From IMG/VR virus record IMGVR_UViG_3300047551_001337, positions 1-34,341 of that record: a stretch of 34,341 nt of DNA; one strand, written 5' to 3'. The position numbers and the translations under genes were made by a program. The notes below the pieces were generated by a model. The model ran no database searches, had not been told where the DNA came from, and saw nothing but the letters and a program-made list of their open reading frames with translations. This document shows positions 22,835-31,141 of the stretch, piece after piece (position 1 is the stretch's first letter; the number at the start of each line of letters is the position of its first letter). Source of the DNA: a virus.

Positions 22835-23011
22835 TTAATTAGTTAGTGCTTTGTTTGCAAACCAAAGCAAAAGCATTGCCTTGTTTTCGTTCCATTGTTC
22901 CGGTGTTATACCCAATTTTTCAGCATGTGCGGCACACATTTTTACAAATTCTTGATCGTTTACAAGATTCATTCTTTTTTGAAATTCCGCCTTAATTTGT
23001 GCTTGTGTCAT
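22835..23011 (-). CDS. Small early protein, 58 aa
   Basis: First gene after the early promoter; the start at the ATG at 23011 has the ACACATG leader (an upstream in-frame start would lie over the promoter). Helical, with QAQIKAEFQKRMNL and NENKAMLLLWFANKAL. Probably an early takeover protein, function unknown. Confidence 0.65.
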   Translation of the reverse strand: MTQAQIKAEFQKRMNLVNDQEFVKMCAAHAEKLGITPEQWNENKAMLLLWFANKALTN

Positions 23012-23032
23012 GTGTTTTGCGTTTTGATAAAT

Positions 23033-23065
23033 CAAAGATAACATAAGTTACCAAACGGAAACAAA
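23033..23065 (-). promoter_or_regulatory. Early promoter, Bacteroidetes type
   Basis: On the minus strand TTTG (23065-23062) and TATCTTTG (fits TAnnTTTG, 23040-23033), spaced by 21 nt, with AT-rich DNA upstream. It lies directly after the terminator of the structural/lysis operon and 22 nt before the first early gene. Confidence 0.7.
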
Positions 23066-23130
23066 TTTATTTTTGAAACATTGTTGCAAATGTTATTTAA
23101 GTAATTGATTTACACGGCAAAAAAATTTTA

Positions 23131-23159
23131 AAAAAAGCCCCGCCTAAATAGGCAGGGCG
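23131..23159 (-). terminator. Terminator of structural/lysis operon
   Basis: The minus strand has a stem GCCC-GCCT/AGGC-GGGC with one mismatch and an ATTT-containing loop, followed by seven T. It comes after the metallophosphoesterase gene and before the early promoter, marking the change of transcription unit. Confidence 0.8.
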
Positions 23160-23179
23160 TTCATACACACATGAGCAAA

Positions 23180-24046
23180 CTACTTAGTAATAATAGTATA
23201 CGACGGGTAAAGATAGTTAGATCGGTTCTTTTTCTTCATCAATTCTAATTGACATAAGATGCCGCCCATTGGTTTCGGTTGGCGCCCTCTTTCGATATGG
23301 AAGCCTCCCGCCGCGTCTGCAAACTCTTCTTTGTAACAACCTGTTCTAAGATTATAGACCGTCCGCGTTTCCGGCATGTTACTGCTTGCATTTGCATTAA
23401 ACCGCTCTGTTTGGGTCGGAAGCGCGTACATCTCATGTACGTGCCCCATCCAGATTGCGTCCGCGTTCTCTATATACATATTTGTCCTGCTGTGCTGCAA
23501 AATACCTTTCGTCATTTCCCCACCTCCACCAAATCCGTGGTTATAGTATATCCTATACGGCACATTCCCGTCATTCGCCTGAGCCAGTATATTAATCCAG
23601 CCCCGATACCCACCGCGCAACACGTTGACTTTATTCCGCTCATTAAAGCGCTCAACAAACCGCGTCAAAACATCCGTTTCACAGTTTTTCAATATCGCTG
23701 TTTCGTGATTCCCTTCGCCAACAAAAGCAAGAATATCCGCGTAAGGTGACAGTAGTTCTACGGTATCTTCAATAACGGCATCAATGTAGTTCGCTACGTT
23801 ATGTTCCGGGCGAATGTCTTTCTTCGATCTACGCGGGTCATATTTCCCCTGCATCAGACAAAATAAATCGCCGTTAACTAAAACTTTAGCCCCTTTGTCG
23901 CGGGCCTTTTTTAAGTGTGCAAAAAATAGTTCCCGGTCACACTTTGGGTTATCAATATGAACATCTGAACAAAGGAAAAAGCTAATAGGTTCGGATTTGC
24001 CGAACTTGAACTGATAGGTTAGGTTGTTGGTTTTTGCAGCTTGCAT
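23180..24046 (-). CDS. Calcineurin-like metallophosphoesterase
   Basis: 288 aa. All five metallophosphoesterase blocks are present: DVHID (D28, H30), NGDLF (D60), GEGNHE (N113, H114), YNHG (H170) and GHVH (H202, H204). Such phage enzymes act on nucleic acids, cyclic nucleotides or phosphoproteins; substrate unknown. It is translated right after the endolysin (1-nt gap) and precedes the main terminator. A role against cyclic-nucleotide defence signalling is possible but unproven. Confidence 0.9.
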   Translation of the reverse strand: MQAAKTNNLTYQFKFGKSEPISFFLCSDVHIDNPKCDRELFFAHLKKARDKGAKVLVNGDLFCLMQGKYDPRRSKKDIRPEHNVANYIDAVIEDTVELLSPYADILAFVGEGNHETAILKNCETDVLTRFVERFNERNKVNVLRGGYRGWINILAQANDGNVPYRIYYNHGFGGGGEMTKGILQHSRTNMYIENADAIWMGHVHEMYALPTQTERFNANASSNMPETRTVYNLRTGCYKEEFADAAGGFHIERGRQPKPMGGILCQLELMKKKNRSNYLYPSYTIITK

Positions 24047-24047
24047 G

Positions 24048-24527
24048 TTAAATGTTTGGGTATTGTCCGTTTTTGAGGCTCAACAGTTGATCGACGGTGT
24101 AGCCAAAAGTCTTTTGAAAATGTGGCATATCAGGAAACTTTTTCCAGTCGCCGCCCCACTCCCATCCGTGTTTTTTAAAGACATTAACGCACTCCATCCA
24201 ATCGGCCACACGGTCGCCGTCGAAGTCTTTTAACGTGTCCCAGCTTGCCTGCTTTCCGTCAATAATTAAAGCAATGTCAACGGCCATACCGTAATTATGG
24301 TACGACCGTCCAGCGCGTGCTCTAGTTACAATCTTTCCCGGCTTTGTCCTGCCCTGTGCAAACATTTCGTTTTGTTCCGCAAACGTCCGCAAAGTGTGCG
24401 TAAATCTACACATAGCCCTACCGGTTAGGGCTGCTGAAATATCCCGATAAATGGTCAAAGCTTCGGCCCTTAGTTTGGGGTGCAAAAGCTCTATTCTTTG
24501 TAGCGTAATTTGATCTAGGTTCGCCAT
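24048..24527 (-). CDS. Endolysin, M15-type peptidase
   Basis: 159 aa. The zinc site of the VanY/M15 family is visible: SYHNYGMAVDI (H77, D84) and MPHFQKTFG (H136). It would cleave peptidoglycan peptide cross-links at the end of infection. No signal peptide, so export depends on a holin, matching the two holin-like proteins upstream. Length typical of phage M15 endolysins. Confidence 0.92.
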   Translation of the reverse strand: MANLDQITLQRIELLHPKLRAEALTIYRDISAALTGRAMCRFTHTLRTFAEQNEMFAQGRTKPGKIVTRARAGRSYHNYGMAVDIALIIDGKQASWDTLKDFDGDRVADWMECVNVFKKHGWEWGGDWKKFPDMPHFQKTFGYTVDQLLSLKNGQYPNI

Positions 24528-24610
24528 GTTCTAAATTTTAAAGACCCATTCCGAAAGCGTCCCAACGGTGATACCTGTTAATTCAGGTCGGCATAAACCG
24601 GGTACATGAA

Positions 24611-25237
24611 TTATTTTATTTTAAACGCCGCTCCGATCTGATAGCTTTGGCCCCCATTGGGATTGAATAATACCGCTCCATTAAACAGCACCGGCCCTGC
24701 TGTTTTCCAATTGGCAGAAATGCCGATCGAATTGCCCGCCCGGTTGAACTGTGCCAGCGGCCCCCAATAGATTGCGCCGCGTTCTACATGTTTTGTATTT
24801 ACCACCGTTGGCAGCTTCCACGTCATTGATACGTTACGGGCAATAATCCTGCCGCCTGTGGTATCTTTAATTAGCACGGTTCCCGATACCCCGGCTGTAT
24901 CAAACTTAACACTATCGGAATAAACAAAAAACCGGCCCGGCAAAAGGTCGGTGTATAGTGTATCGTAAAGGGTAACGGTATCAATTACATGCTCTGTTAC
25001 ATTCTTTCCATCGCGGTAAACAGTTCGGTACTTGACACTTACGACCGTGTCCGGTTCCGGCCTAATCCATCCCGTACTATCTGAAACAGTCAGGTAAACA
25101 GTGTCGCGCTTAATTATTGTTCCTGATGGTTGATAAATTCCGATACCGTTGCACTTATTACACGTCACCAGCATCAAAAGGACAAGTACCAAAAGAATAC
25201 AGCCCACAAATGCAGGGCTATTGAATAGCTTCTTCAT
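24611..25237 (-). CDS. Membrane/lipoprotein next to endolysin (DUF6808-like, spanin candidate)
   Basis: 208 aa from the ATG at 25237. The N-terminus MKKLFNSPAFVGCILLVLVL ends in LVTC-NKC, either a signal anchor or a loose lipobox. The rest is beta-rich with repeats of DTV and DSV (RDTVYLTVSDSTGW), a pattern of proteins near phage lysis genes in Bacteroidetes; the C-terminus ends GAAFKIK, like an outer-membrane strand. Location between holins and endolysin suggests an envelope role such as a spanin. Confidence 0.55.
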   Translation of the reverse strand: MKKLFNSPAFVGCILLVLVLLMLVTCNKCNGIGIYQPSGTIIKRDTVYLTVSDSTGWIRPEPDTVVSVKYRTVYRDGKNVTEHVIDTVTLYDTLYTDLLPGRFFVYSDSVKFDTAGVSGTVLIKDTTGGRIIARNVSMTWKLPTVVNTKHVERGAIYWGPLAQFNRAGNSIGISANWKTAGPVLFNGAVLFNPNGGQSYQIGAAFKIK

Positions 25238-25454
25238 GTTTGTTAATTTCAATTAGTTTTTTTAAATACTGTTTTGCCTTGTAAAGGTCGGTAATTCCGT
25301 CTTTTTGTTTGTATCGCCAAAGGTATTTTACAACGGCATACATGTAGGCCGCTTCGGCTCCCTGCAATGGCTCAACAATTGATTCTATTACGTCAAAGCA
25401 TTCCAGCTTCAGCGGCCCCCGCGGGTCGTAATGGTTAGGCTTAACTTTGTCCAT
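25218..25454 (-). CDS. DUF3310 protein
   Basis: 78 aa from the ATG at 25454 (GTG nine bases upstream is also possible). The pattern KPNHYDPRG ... ECFDVIE ... YMYAVVKYLWRYKQKDGITD ... DLYKAKQYLKKLI is the DUF3310 family, found in nucleotide-metabolism and early modules of many phages. Here it overlaps the lysis genes on both sides, an odd location. Confidence 0.85.
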   Translation of the reverse strand: MDKVKPNHYDPRGPLKLECFDVIESIVEPLQGAEAAYMYAVVKYLWRYKQKDGITDLYKAKQYLKKLIEINKHEEAIQ

Positions 25455-25686
25455 CCGGTTCACGTTTTAATTTTTCGCCCTGTGAGTTTTGCAAAAGTTG
25501 GCGCAAAAGCATACCGATCGCTGCAATTAGAGCCACATGCCCGGCCTGTTTCAGTTCTGCAAGCGTTGGCAGTTCCCCACTTTCGATAGTGGCTAAAATA
25601 GCCGTTAAAAAGCCGCCTACCAAAGCAGCGGCAAAACCCTCTAATAAGTCCCTGTAATTAAGGCGAAAAAATTTAGATCGCTTCAT
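25441..25686 (-). CDS. Holin-like membrane protein 2
   Basis: 81 aa with two hydrophobic segments (LLEGFAAALVGGFLTAILAT and HVALIAAIGMLLRQLL) and a charged C-terminus (EKLKREPDGQS). ATGA overlap with the first holin-like gene. Topology and place ahead of the endolysin support a holin or antiholin. Confidence 0.65.
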   Translation of the reverse strand: MKRSKFFRLNYRDLLEGFAAALVGGFLTAILATIESGELPTLAELKQAGHVALIAAIGMLLRQLLQNSQGEKLKREPDGQS

Positions 25687-25910
25687 TTTCTTTTTTTAAA
25701 CTGTGAATAAATCCATTTGCAAAATTGTGTCACTACAAACCCTACTACCGCCGATAAGGCAGCAGTAATAAGGGCGGCAAGTAGTCGACCGTCAAAGTTC
25801 TCCCACGGGTTAGCCGGGTTCATCTGTAGTAGATATTTTATTGATCCTCCCGCGAAGGCAAAGCATGTGCCGACGATTGATGCAGTAGGTGTGTGATGAT
25901 GCTCTGCCAT
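25683..25910 (-). CDS. Holin-like membrane protein 1
   Basis: 75 aa with hydrophobic segments at residues 10-28 (TASIVGTCFAFAGGSIKYLL) and 44-64 (LLAALITAALSAVVGFVVTQ), ending in a basic tail YSQFKKRK. Begins MAEHHHTP, an unusual native His run. The class II-like two-helix topology and its place in the lysis module support holin. Confidence 0.65.
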   Translation of the reverse strand: MAEHHHTPTASIVGTCFAFAGGSIKYLLQMNPANPWENFDGRLLAALITAALSAVVGFVVTQFCKWIYSQFKKRK

Positions 25911-25911
25911 G

Positions 25912-26199
25912 TTATGAATTTTGAACCGTTAATGTAACACCGCAAAGGGTTAAACTCCCGCCGTCCAATTCTGCATTACAAGCAGCTACATTAATTTCAT
26001 TTATATAAGGCAAAACAAATTCATTGCCTGCCTGTATCGCGTCATGCAGGAACTGCACCCGATTGCGTAGCCACTGAATCATATTCTCATAATTATCCTC
26101 ATGGGCATGCGCTTGCATGGTATCGGGGAATGTTCCCAGCCCGAACACGTTATGAACTATCGGCAATTGAGCCTCAGTAAGTACTGGCAATATCTGCAT
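25912..26199 (-). CDS. Hypothetical protein, 95 aa, after fibre gene
   Basis: The ATG at 26199 is 1 nt past the fibre gene stop; a longer in-frame reading would overlap the fibre gene. Seen: MQILPVLTEAQLPIVHNVFG and a helical middle (NMIQWLRNRVQFLHDAI), with a C-terminal beta stretch SLTLCGVTLTVQNS. Could be a fibre chaperone by position. No family recognised. Confidence 0.6.
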   Translation of the reverse strand: MQILPVLTEAQLPIVHNVFGLGTFPDTMQAHAHEDNYENMIQWLRNRVQFLHDAIQAGNEFVLPYINEINVAACNAELDGGSLTLCGVTLTVQNS

Positions 26200-26200
26200 G

Positions 26201-27181
26201 TTAGTTGTTTGTGAGTTCAAGAGAAATTGCGCCAATGGCCCCGGATGAAGCACTTGCATTATTTTGAATCTGAACCGAAATAATGTCACCGGCGTTTACA
26301 TTTACTGTATTCACTAAGTTTGAAAACACCGCCGGTATCGAGCCTGCTGCAATTGTAATGACAAGGCTTGTATTGGCACCATTAACGCGCACGGTTACAA
26401 CGAGACTTCCGGTTGCCGGTTGCGTAGTAGTGATGCGTACGTATAGATTACGTAGCACACCGGCGCGGGTTACAACTATTGCGCGTGCCGCTTCATTCGT
26501 GCTGTTAGTAGTTGTCGTTCCGGGGTCGTAGAACACCGTCGAATTAGCACTTACACCGACAAGCCCCCCGCCACCTGTGAACATAGAAAGTGTCCGCTGT
26601 TCCTGATCGTAGCGGGGAACATTAATAACGCCCGTTGAACTGTTGTAAGTTGCTGCCCCGGTTGTGCCGGTGGTGGTCATAGATAGTGCCGACCTAGCCC
26701 CGGACGTTGTTACATAGCTTTGAGCAACCACACGGGCGAATGTACTGTCACCAATTTTACGGGCATAAGCGCGGGTACTAATTGTGGTAGTATCAATTCC
26801 AGTCAGGTAGTTGCCAATAGGTTGATATGTTGCCGCCGCTGTTGCACTCCTTAAGTACGGGCTAAGCATTAAAGCCGTATCGGAGTATTTTACCCGCGCA
26901 TCAATTCGTGAGGAAAGGGAAGAAGTATCGACACTTCCACCACCACCGGTAAGGCCTACCCATGAACTAGCCCGCTTAATGTAGATATTCCCATTAACGT
27001 AAGCAATAGACCGCTCTACCTTATTAGCTGTGGTATCCGTAGGTAAAGCCAAAGCATGCCGGAATAAAGCACGGTTATACTTCCAACCATAGTCAGCGGT
27101 TGTGTAATACTTAGTTGTATCATTTTGCCCCTTTGCAATAAGTGCAAGGGCAAGAAAAAAAACGGTTAAAAATTTTCTCAT
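26201..27181 (-). CDS. Fibre-like protein with N-terminal signal peptide
   Basis: 326 aa. The N-terminus MRKFLTVFFLALALIAKGQ is a good Sec signal, surprising for a virion protein. The body has fibre-like low-complexity sequence: DTSSLSSRIDARVKYSDTAL, YQPIGNYLTG and TGAATYNSSTGVINVPRYD. The C-terminal 110 residues form a beta-sandwich-like domain (SLVVTVRVNGANTSLVITI, VNAGDIISVQIQNN). Probably a receptor-binding or head/tail fibre. A 4-nt overlap couples it to the preceding gene. Confidence 0.65.
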   Translation of the reverse strand: MRKFLTVFFLALALIAKGQNDTTKYYTTADYGWKYNRALFRHALALPTDTTANKVERSIAYVNGNIYIKRASSWVGLTGGGGSVDTSSLSSRIDARVKYSDTALMLSPYLRSATAAATYQPIGNYLTGIDTTTISTRAYARKIGDSTFARVVAQSYVTTSGARSALSMTTTGTTGAATYNSSTGVINVPRYDQEQRTLSMFTGGGGLVGVSANSTVFYDPGTTTTNSTNEAARAIVVTRAGVLRNLYVRITTTQPATGSLVVTVRVNGANTSLVITIAAGSIPAVFSNLVNTVNVNAGDIISVQIQNNASASSGAIGAISLELTNN

Positions 27182-27423
27182 GATTTACGGTATATAATTT
27201 GAATTGGTTCGCCTTCGTTAATGTCATTACCAAACGTAAGTAATCCAGTTAAAACATCCGCCATGTATTGACCTGGCAACGGATTATTTACAGTTGGCAA
27301 GTGTATTTTGTCGCCCTTAATGACTAAAATTACAGTAGCCCCGATAAGTTCACTAATTGTGATACTCTGCCCTTCCGTCCCTTGCCCAATATATACATAA
27401 GGGAATGTTCTGTAATCCATCAT
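27178..27423 (-). CDS. Duplicated C-terminal domain protein, 81 aa
   Basis: The whole protein repeats the last 80 residues of the preceding 250-aa-frame product: both contain YGQGTEGQSIT or YIGQGTEGQSIT, then LVGAT/LIGAT and VKGDKIH, and end TGLLTFGNDINEGEPI-IIYRKS. Begins MMDYRTFPYVY, corresponding to KDYRTWPYVY in the parent. Tandem duplication followed by divergence is clear. Confidence 0.75.
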   Translation of the reverse strand: MMDYRTFPYVYIGQGTEGQSITISELIGATVILVIKGDKIHLPTVNNPLPGQYMADVLTGLLTFGNDINEGEPIQIIYRKS

Positions 27424-28157
27424 GACTTACGGTATATTATTAATATCGGTTCGCCTTCGTTAATATCATTTCCAAACGTAAGTAATCCCGTCGCGGTATC
27501 TAGTGTGTATTGTCCCGGTTCCGGCGGTACGCCTGTTAGCGTATGTATTTTGTCACCCTTTACCAATAACAATACAGTAGCCCCGACGAGTGAGGCAATA
27601 GTAATACTTTGACCCTCTGTTCCTTGCCCATAGTACACATAGGGCCATGTTCTGTAATCTTTATACTGTGGGTCGTATTGTATGCCATCCGGTTGATTCC
27701 CGACAAAATTGTAATCCGAAGGGACAGCGCAACGGTCAGCCGTATAAATTGTTGACACATCAAAAGACATAACAGCCGCCCCAACTTCATCAACAAACCG
27801 ATCTCTAAAGTATTGAATAGGCGCGGTCATTCTTACATCCCAATCCTGCCAGCCGTTGTAATGAAGCATCGCAAATAAGTCCTCGCATATCAACGCCAAA
27901 TCGCTCTGCACATCTTGTTCATTACCCGAAGCATTTGCAGCCACACTAACCAAATCGCATACGGTCAGCGAAACAGAATAAGTGTGCAACCGTTGGTCAC
28001 GGTCAATACTTGACCGCACCACATCCATAAAGACAGCCGGGTAATTAATATCCCCATTATCTAGCGCATTTACCACTTCGCCGTAATAAAAGTGGTGCAG
28101 TTGCCGGTGACTTAATACCAGTTGCTCTATTCTGCTGATTATCTGATTTAGTGTCAT
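27420..28157 (-). CDS. Putative head-tail completion / tail terminator protein with added C-terminal domain
   Basis: 245 aa from the ATG at 28157 (a TTG five codons upstream is the only longer option). The N-terminal 150 residues (NQIISRIEQLVLSHRQLHHF, YPAVFMDVVRSSIDRDQ, ALICEDLFAMLHYNGWQDW) look like a tail-terminator or neck protein. Residues about 155-245 form the separate domain that is duplicated in the next gene. Confidence 0.55.
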   Translation of the reverse strand: MTLNQIISRIEQLVLSHRQLHHFYYGEVVNALDNGDINYPAVFMDVVRSSIDRDQRLHTYSVSLTVCDLVSVAANASGNEQDVQSDLALICEDLFAMLHYNGWQDWDVRMTAPIQYFRDRFVDEVGAAVMSFDVSTIYTADRCAVPSDYNFVGNQPDGIQYDPQYKDYRTWPYVYYGQGTEGQSITIASLVGATVLLLVKGDKIHTLTGVPPEPGQYTLDTATGLLTFGNDINEGEPILIIYRKS

Positions 28158-28221
28158 TTTCTTTCTTTGCAAAGGCAGCTCTTAGCGCCGCCTCACTTTT
28201 TTTAGCTATGTTCTTTGGCAT
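28057..28221 (-). CDS. Possible 54-aa basic protein in overlap
   Basis: The ATG at 28221 lies 1 nt after the stop of the DUF6712 gene, then reads MPKNIAKKSEAALRAAFAKK. The second half overlaps the start of the next gene by about 100 nt in another frame. The first 18-20 codons are the only content of the gap. Low-complexity and basic; it may be real or an accident. Confidence 0.3.
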   Translation of the reverse strand: MPKNIAKKSEAALRAAFAKKENDTKSDNQQNRATGIKSPATAPLLLRRSGKCAR

Positions 28222-28222
28222 A

Positions 28223-28807
28223 TTAACGCGGGCCGTTTCCTTGATAGTATTCGCTGAATGGACGGGGCTTTTCGGGCATATCATCGCCTAAATAAATCGG
28301 TAGAGAAAATTCCGATCTTTCCGGCGCAATATCATCTATACCATTACCCCAATTTAAATACTCGGGAAAACGTTCCGGTGCCCATTGGCGGAGGTATCGA
28401 ATAGCTTTCATTTGATAGTGCTCGGCCCTGTTTTTATAGTGGTCCATTGCCGAAAACATATCCGACATCGTAGGCGCATTGGTATTTTCTGTTGTCTTTT
28501 GAACCATGCCCCTATTAGTTAATTGATAATTAACTGCAAGTGGAAGGGCTGCAATGGTAAACCATACCAAAGACGGCACTAAATAGTCATCTAGCAACTC
28601 TTTATAGTAGATATTTGCCGGGGACGAAATAGTGCCATCCCCTACAATTGCCAGCATTTTTTTGTACAATGCTGTCCCTAAAATCGGGGCAATGTATTGA
28701 TCTTGTGCCGCCTTAATTTCGGGAAATATAAACTTGTTATCCGTGTTGTCATGCAGGGCGGTGCGCTCCCTCAATACCTCCGGGGATATAAAAAGTACGG
28801 TACTCAT
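28223..28807 (-). CDS. DUF6712 family head-tail connector
   Basis: 194 aa. The start MSTVLFISPEVLRERTALHD, then NKFIFPEIKAAQDQYIAPIL and GTALYKKML, is the pattern of the DUF6712 family that follows the portal in Bacteroidetes phages and probably acts as a connector adaptor. The start overlaps the portal stop. Confidence 0.75.
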   Translation of the reverse strand: MSTVLFISPEVLRERTALHDNTDNKFIFPEIKAAQDQYIAPILGTALYKKMLAIVGDGTISSPANIYYKELLDDYLVPSLVWFTIAALPLAVNYQLTNRGMVQKTTENTNAPTMSDMFSAMDHYKNRAEHYQMKAIRYLRQWAPERFPEYLNWGNGIDDIAPERSEFSLPIYLGDDMPEKPRPFSEYYQGNGPR

Positions 28808-30672
28808 TAGCTTGTTTTTTTAACGACCAGATTCATTTTCCATACGTGCCGGCAATAGGGAGTTATTACGCCATTTCCCTGATTCCAAAATCCCCCGCGC
28901 CGATTCCATACGCTATACCCTACACGTTCCGAAATTGTTTCAATATCTTTCCGCGTATAAAGTCTGTTAAGCGTTACCATTTTTCGGCAAAATGGCCGCG
29001 TAGTCGGTAAGATAGCAGGCCCTTCAACCCCCGGCCCTTTTTCGTAAGAATACATGACTTTCACATCCGGTAGCTTAATAGTACGTGTAGGCGGTGTTTC
29101 CCGCGTTGGTTGTGTTCCGCGTGTTGGACTTTCGCCGCTTACTACTCCCTCCTGCTCCTCCGCGAAAGAAAGGCGCATCGCCATTTCCATCATGTCTATG
29201 TCGTATTCATTATCGGTCGAAAATGTTTCGGACCGCAATACCTCCCAGCCTTCGCCATCGGTTCCATGTTCGGCAAATAGTTGCGCTATCTGATCTTCAC
29301 TTAGCACCTCTTTAAATTCCTGCGGAGTTCCCAAAATGGTATTTATATCCTCATCGGACAAACCTAGCGAAGTCTTAAGCTCCCATGCAGCACGCTGTCG
29401 AGTGTATTCGCCCTTATTGAACTTACGGATAATCCTATCCATGTTAGCCCGTTGCCGACCGGTCAGGTTCTTCAGATGGTCATTTACTTCATTTGCCATG
29501 CTCTCAGGTGCACCGGGTGCAAGCGGATATTTTTCTAAGTCAACACCCAGCTTTTCGGCTATCCATTCTACGGGCATCGCTCCCAGTTGCCCCGAAAGGT
29601 CATAGCCAATCGGCTCTACGGGCTTAAGCTTAAACTTACACGGGATGCCTTTCAGCTTTGCAAACTTGTTTAATACCTCCTCAAATTGCGCCCGCTTATT
29701 GGCAACATAAGTGTTATTAAAAATCTCAAATGCGTTTCTTAGCTCCGTTGTGCCTCCCAATTGCCCCGCCTCTTTAACCCCGAACAAGATCGGCGAAGTA
29801 ATCTCATGCCCCGCGTAGATATTATCGCATATCAGATTATTAACGGCACTAAAATCTTCCTTAGTTAAGTCCGAAGCTCCCAGGTCTAAAATTTCCGGTT
29901 TTTTTGCCGGGTCATTATTGAAAGAAATAAAAATCTTTTTCCCATCGGCCCCGGTGTACTTGTCATGCAGCCTTTCTTCCAGTTTTCTTTTGGCCCGTTC
30001 GTCGGGTTCGCCATTAAAGAAAGAAAGCATTTTAGAGGCCGAAAATCCCGCCTTACTATTGGTGTAGGTGTGCTTGCCCATCTCACAGTCAGCACCAATC
30101 CAATTTAACGCCCCCATGTAGCCGGGTTCGGGATAGTACGGACATCCGGGCCTATACTCGTCGAAATAGTAAATAGCCGATTGCGCTTCATTCGAGCGCG
30201 GATTGAATGCAGGAAACTCTTTCGGCTTTTCCCGCCCATCTTTCCAGTCGTATTTAAAAAAGAATTTTTGAAGGTCAGCAGCCCGGCGCATTTTGGGCCA
30301 TTCCATGTGAAACACATCCGTAATACGCCCAATCCGATCAGTAATAACGTGCCAGTAAAAACCGCCAAATGTTTCGGTATCGTCTATGCTTTTCCGTAGC
30401 ACATCGCTCAAGGATTCGCCCCGGCTGTTGCAACTGCTTATCCATACTTCACCAACCGGGTTTGGTTGCTCCATTTCAATCCCACCACCAAAAATGTATT
30501 TAACCTTTCCATTAATGATGGCGTTATGTTTGGGGCTTTCCTTTCGGAACTTTAAAAGCTTTTCGGCCCAATCATCAGACAGCCCCAACGGTATGTAAGG
30601 CTTTGCGCCCACACGCCTATACTTTGGTGCTTCGACCTCTAAAAACTTTAATGCTATTGGTGTAAATTCCAT
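28807..30672 (-). CDS. Portal protein with extra C-terminal domain
   Basis: 621 aa. Portal features: PKHNAIINGKVKYIFGGG near the N-terminus, a crown/wing section (FEIFNNTYVANKRAQFEEVL) and GHEITSPILFGVKEAGQLGG. The last 80 residues (TTRPFCRKMVTLNRLY, then ETISERVGYSVWNRRGGF and TPYCRHVWKMNLVV) resemble the C-terminal part of Mu gpF-like minor head proteins, suggesting a fusion. A basic Pro/Thr linker (GTQPTRETPPTRT) joins the parts. Confidence 0.75.
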   Translation of the reverse strand: MEFTPIALKFLEVEAPKYRRVGAKPYIPLGLSDDWAEKLLKFRKESPKHNAIINGKVKYIFGGGIEMEQPNPVGEVWISSCNSRGESLSDVLRKSIDDTETFGGFYWHVITDRIGRITDVFHMEWPKMRRAADLQKFFFKYDWKDGREKPKEFPAFNPRSNEAQSAIYYFDEYRPGCPYYPEPGYMGALNWIGADCEMGKHTYTNSKAGFSASKMLSFFNGEPDERAKRKLEERLHDKYTGADGKKIFISFNNDPAKKPEILDLGASDLTKEDFSAVNNLICDNIYAGHEITSPILFGVKEAGQLGGTTELRNAFEIFNNTYVANKRAQFEEVLNKFAKLKGIPCKFKLKPVEPIGYDLSGQLGAMPVEWIAEKLGVDLEKYPLAPGAPESMANEVNDHLKNLTGRQRANMDRIIRKFNKGEYTRQRAAWELKTSLGLSDEDINTILGTPQEFKEVLSEDQIAQLFAEHGTDGEGWEVLRSETFSTDNEYDIDMMEMAMRLSFAEEQEGVVSGESPTRGTQPTRETPPTRTIKLPDVKVMYSYEKGPGVEGPAILPTTRPFCRKMVTLNRLYTRKDIETISERVGYSVWNRRGGFWNQGNGVITPYCRHVWKMNLVVKKTS

Positions 30673-31055
30673 TACGCGGGATTGTATGCGTTATAGTTTG
30701 TTTCGGGCGCGTATTCGACGTATGAAGTGCCGCCCGTGCTTAACACTTCACATATTCCCTGCTCAATCATATTCAGGCCGGTTTCATTTTCCGAAGTCCC
30801 TGCCTGTTCATATATCTTGTACACATATCTACCGGCTGTTTTCCCGGAAAAAAGACTAGCCGTATTGAATGTGTATTGATTATATCGCTGCTTTGCATCG
30901 CTTTCGTCATCCGAAGGCGTTACAACAACTGCAACACGCTCACCCGGCATTTCTCTTTCGAACACAAACAGATAGTTAGCATTTGGGATAGTAGTAAGCT
31001 CCGAAAGCGTTACTACTACTTTATTATTGTTTGCCGATTGATTTAAAAGGATCAT
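30672..31055 (-). CDS. Conserved phage head-region protein, 127 aa
   Basis: Beta-rich soluble protein (NKVVVTLSELTTIPNANYLF; AGRYVYKIYEQAG). The start follows a terminator-like hairpin and the stop overlaps the portal start by 1 nt. Similar small proteins lie beside the portal in other Bacteroidetes phages; possible decoration or completion protein. Confidence 0.55.
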   Translation of the reverse strand: MILLNQSANNNKVVVTLSELTTIPNANYLFVFEREMPGERVAVVVTPSDDESDAKQRYNQYTFNTASLFSGKTAGRYVYKIYEQAGTSENETGLNMIEQGICEVLSTGGTSYVEYAPETNYNAYNPA

Positions 31056-31098
31056 TTGTTTATAGTGTTTCCCTTTCTTGTTTTGGCCGGAAATAAAA

Positions 31099-31122
31099 CA
31101 GCCCTACCAATTGGCAGGGCTG
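31099..31122 (-). terminator. Terminator after putative tail tube gene
   Basis: The minus strand has a nearly perfect palindrome CAGCCCTGCC-AATTGGTAGG plus GCTG, followed by TTTTATTT. It would separate the highly expressed 172-aa gene from downstream portal genes. Confidence 0.75.
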
Positions 31123-31141
31123 CTTAGGTTGTAAGTTACCG

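Noticed and set aside
24540-24600. Hairpin or tiny ORF between spanin candidate and endolysin
   Set aside because: Only a 5-bp stem without T-run and an 8-codon frame; too weak to call.
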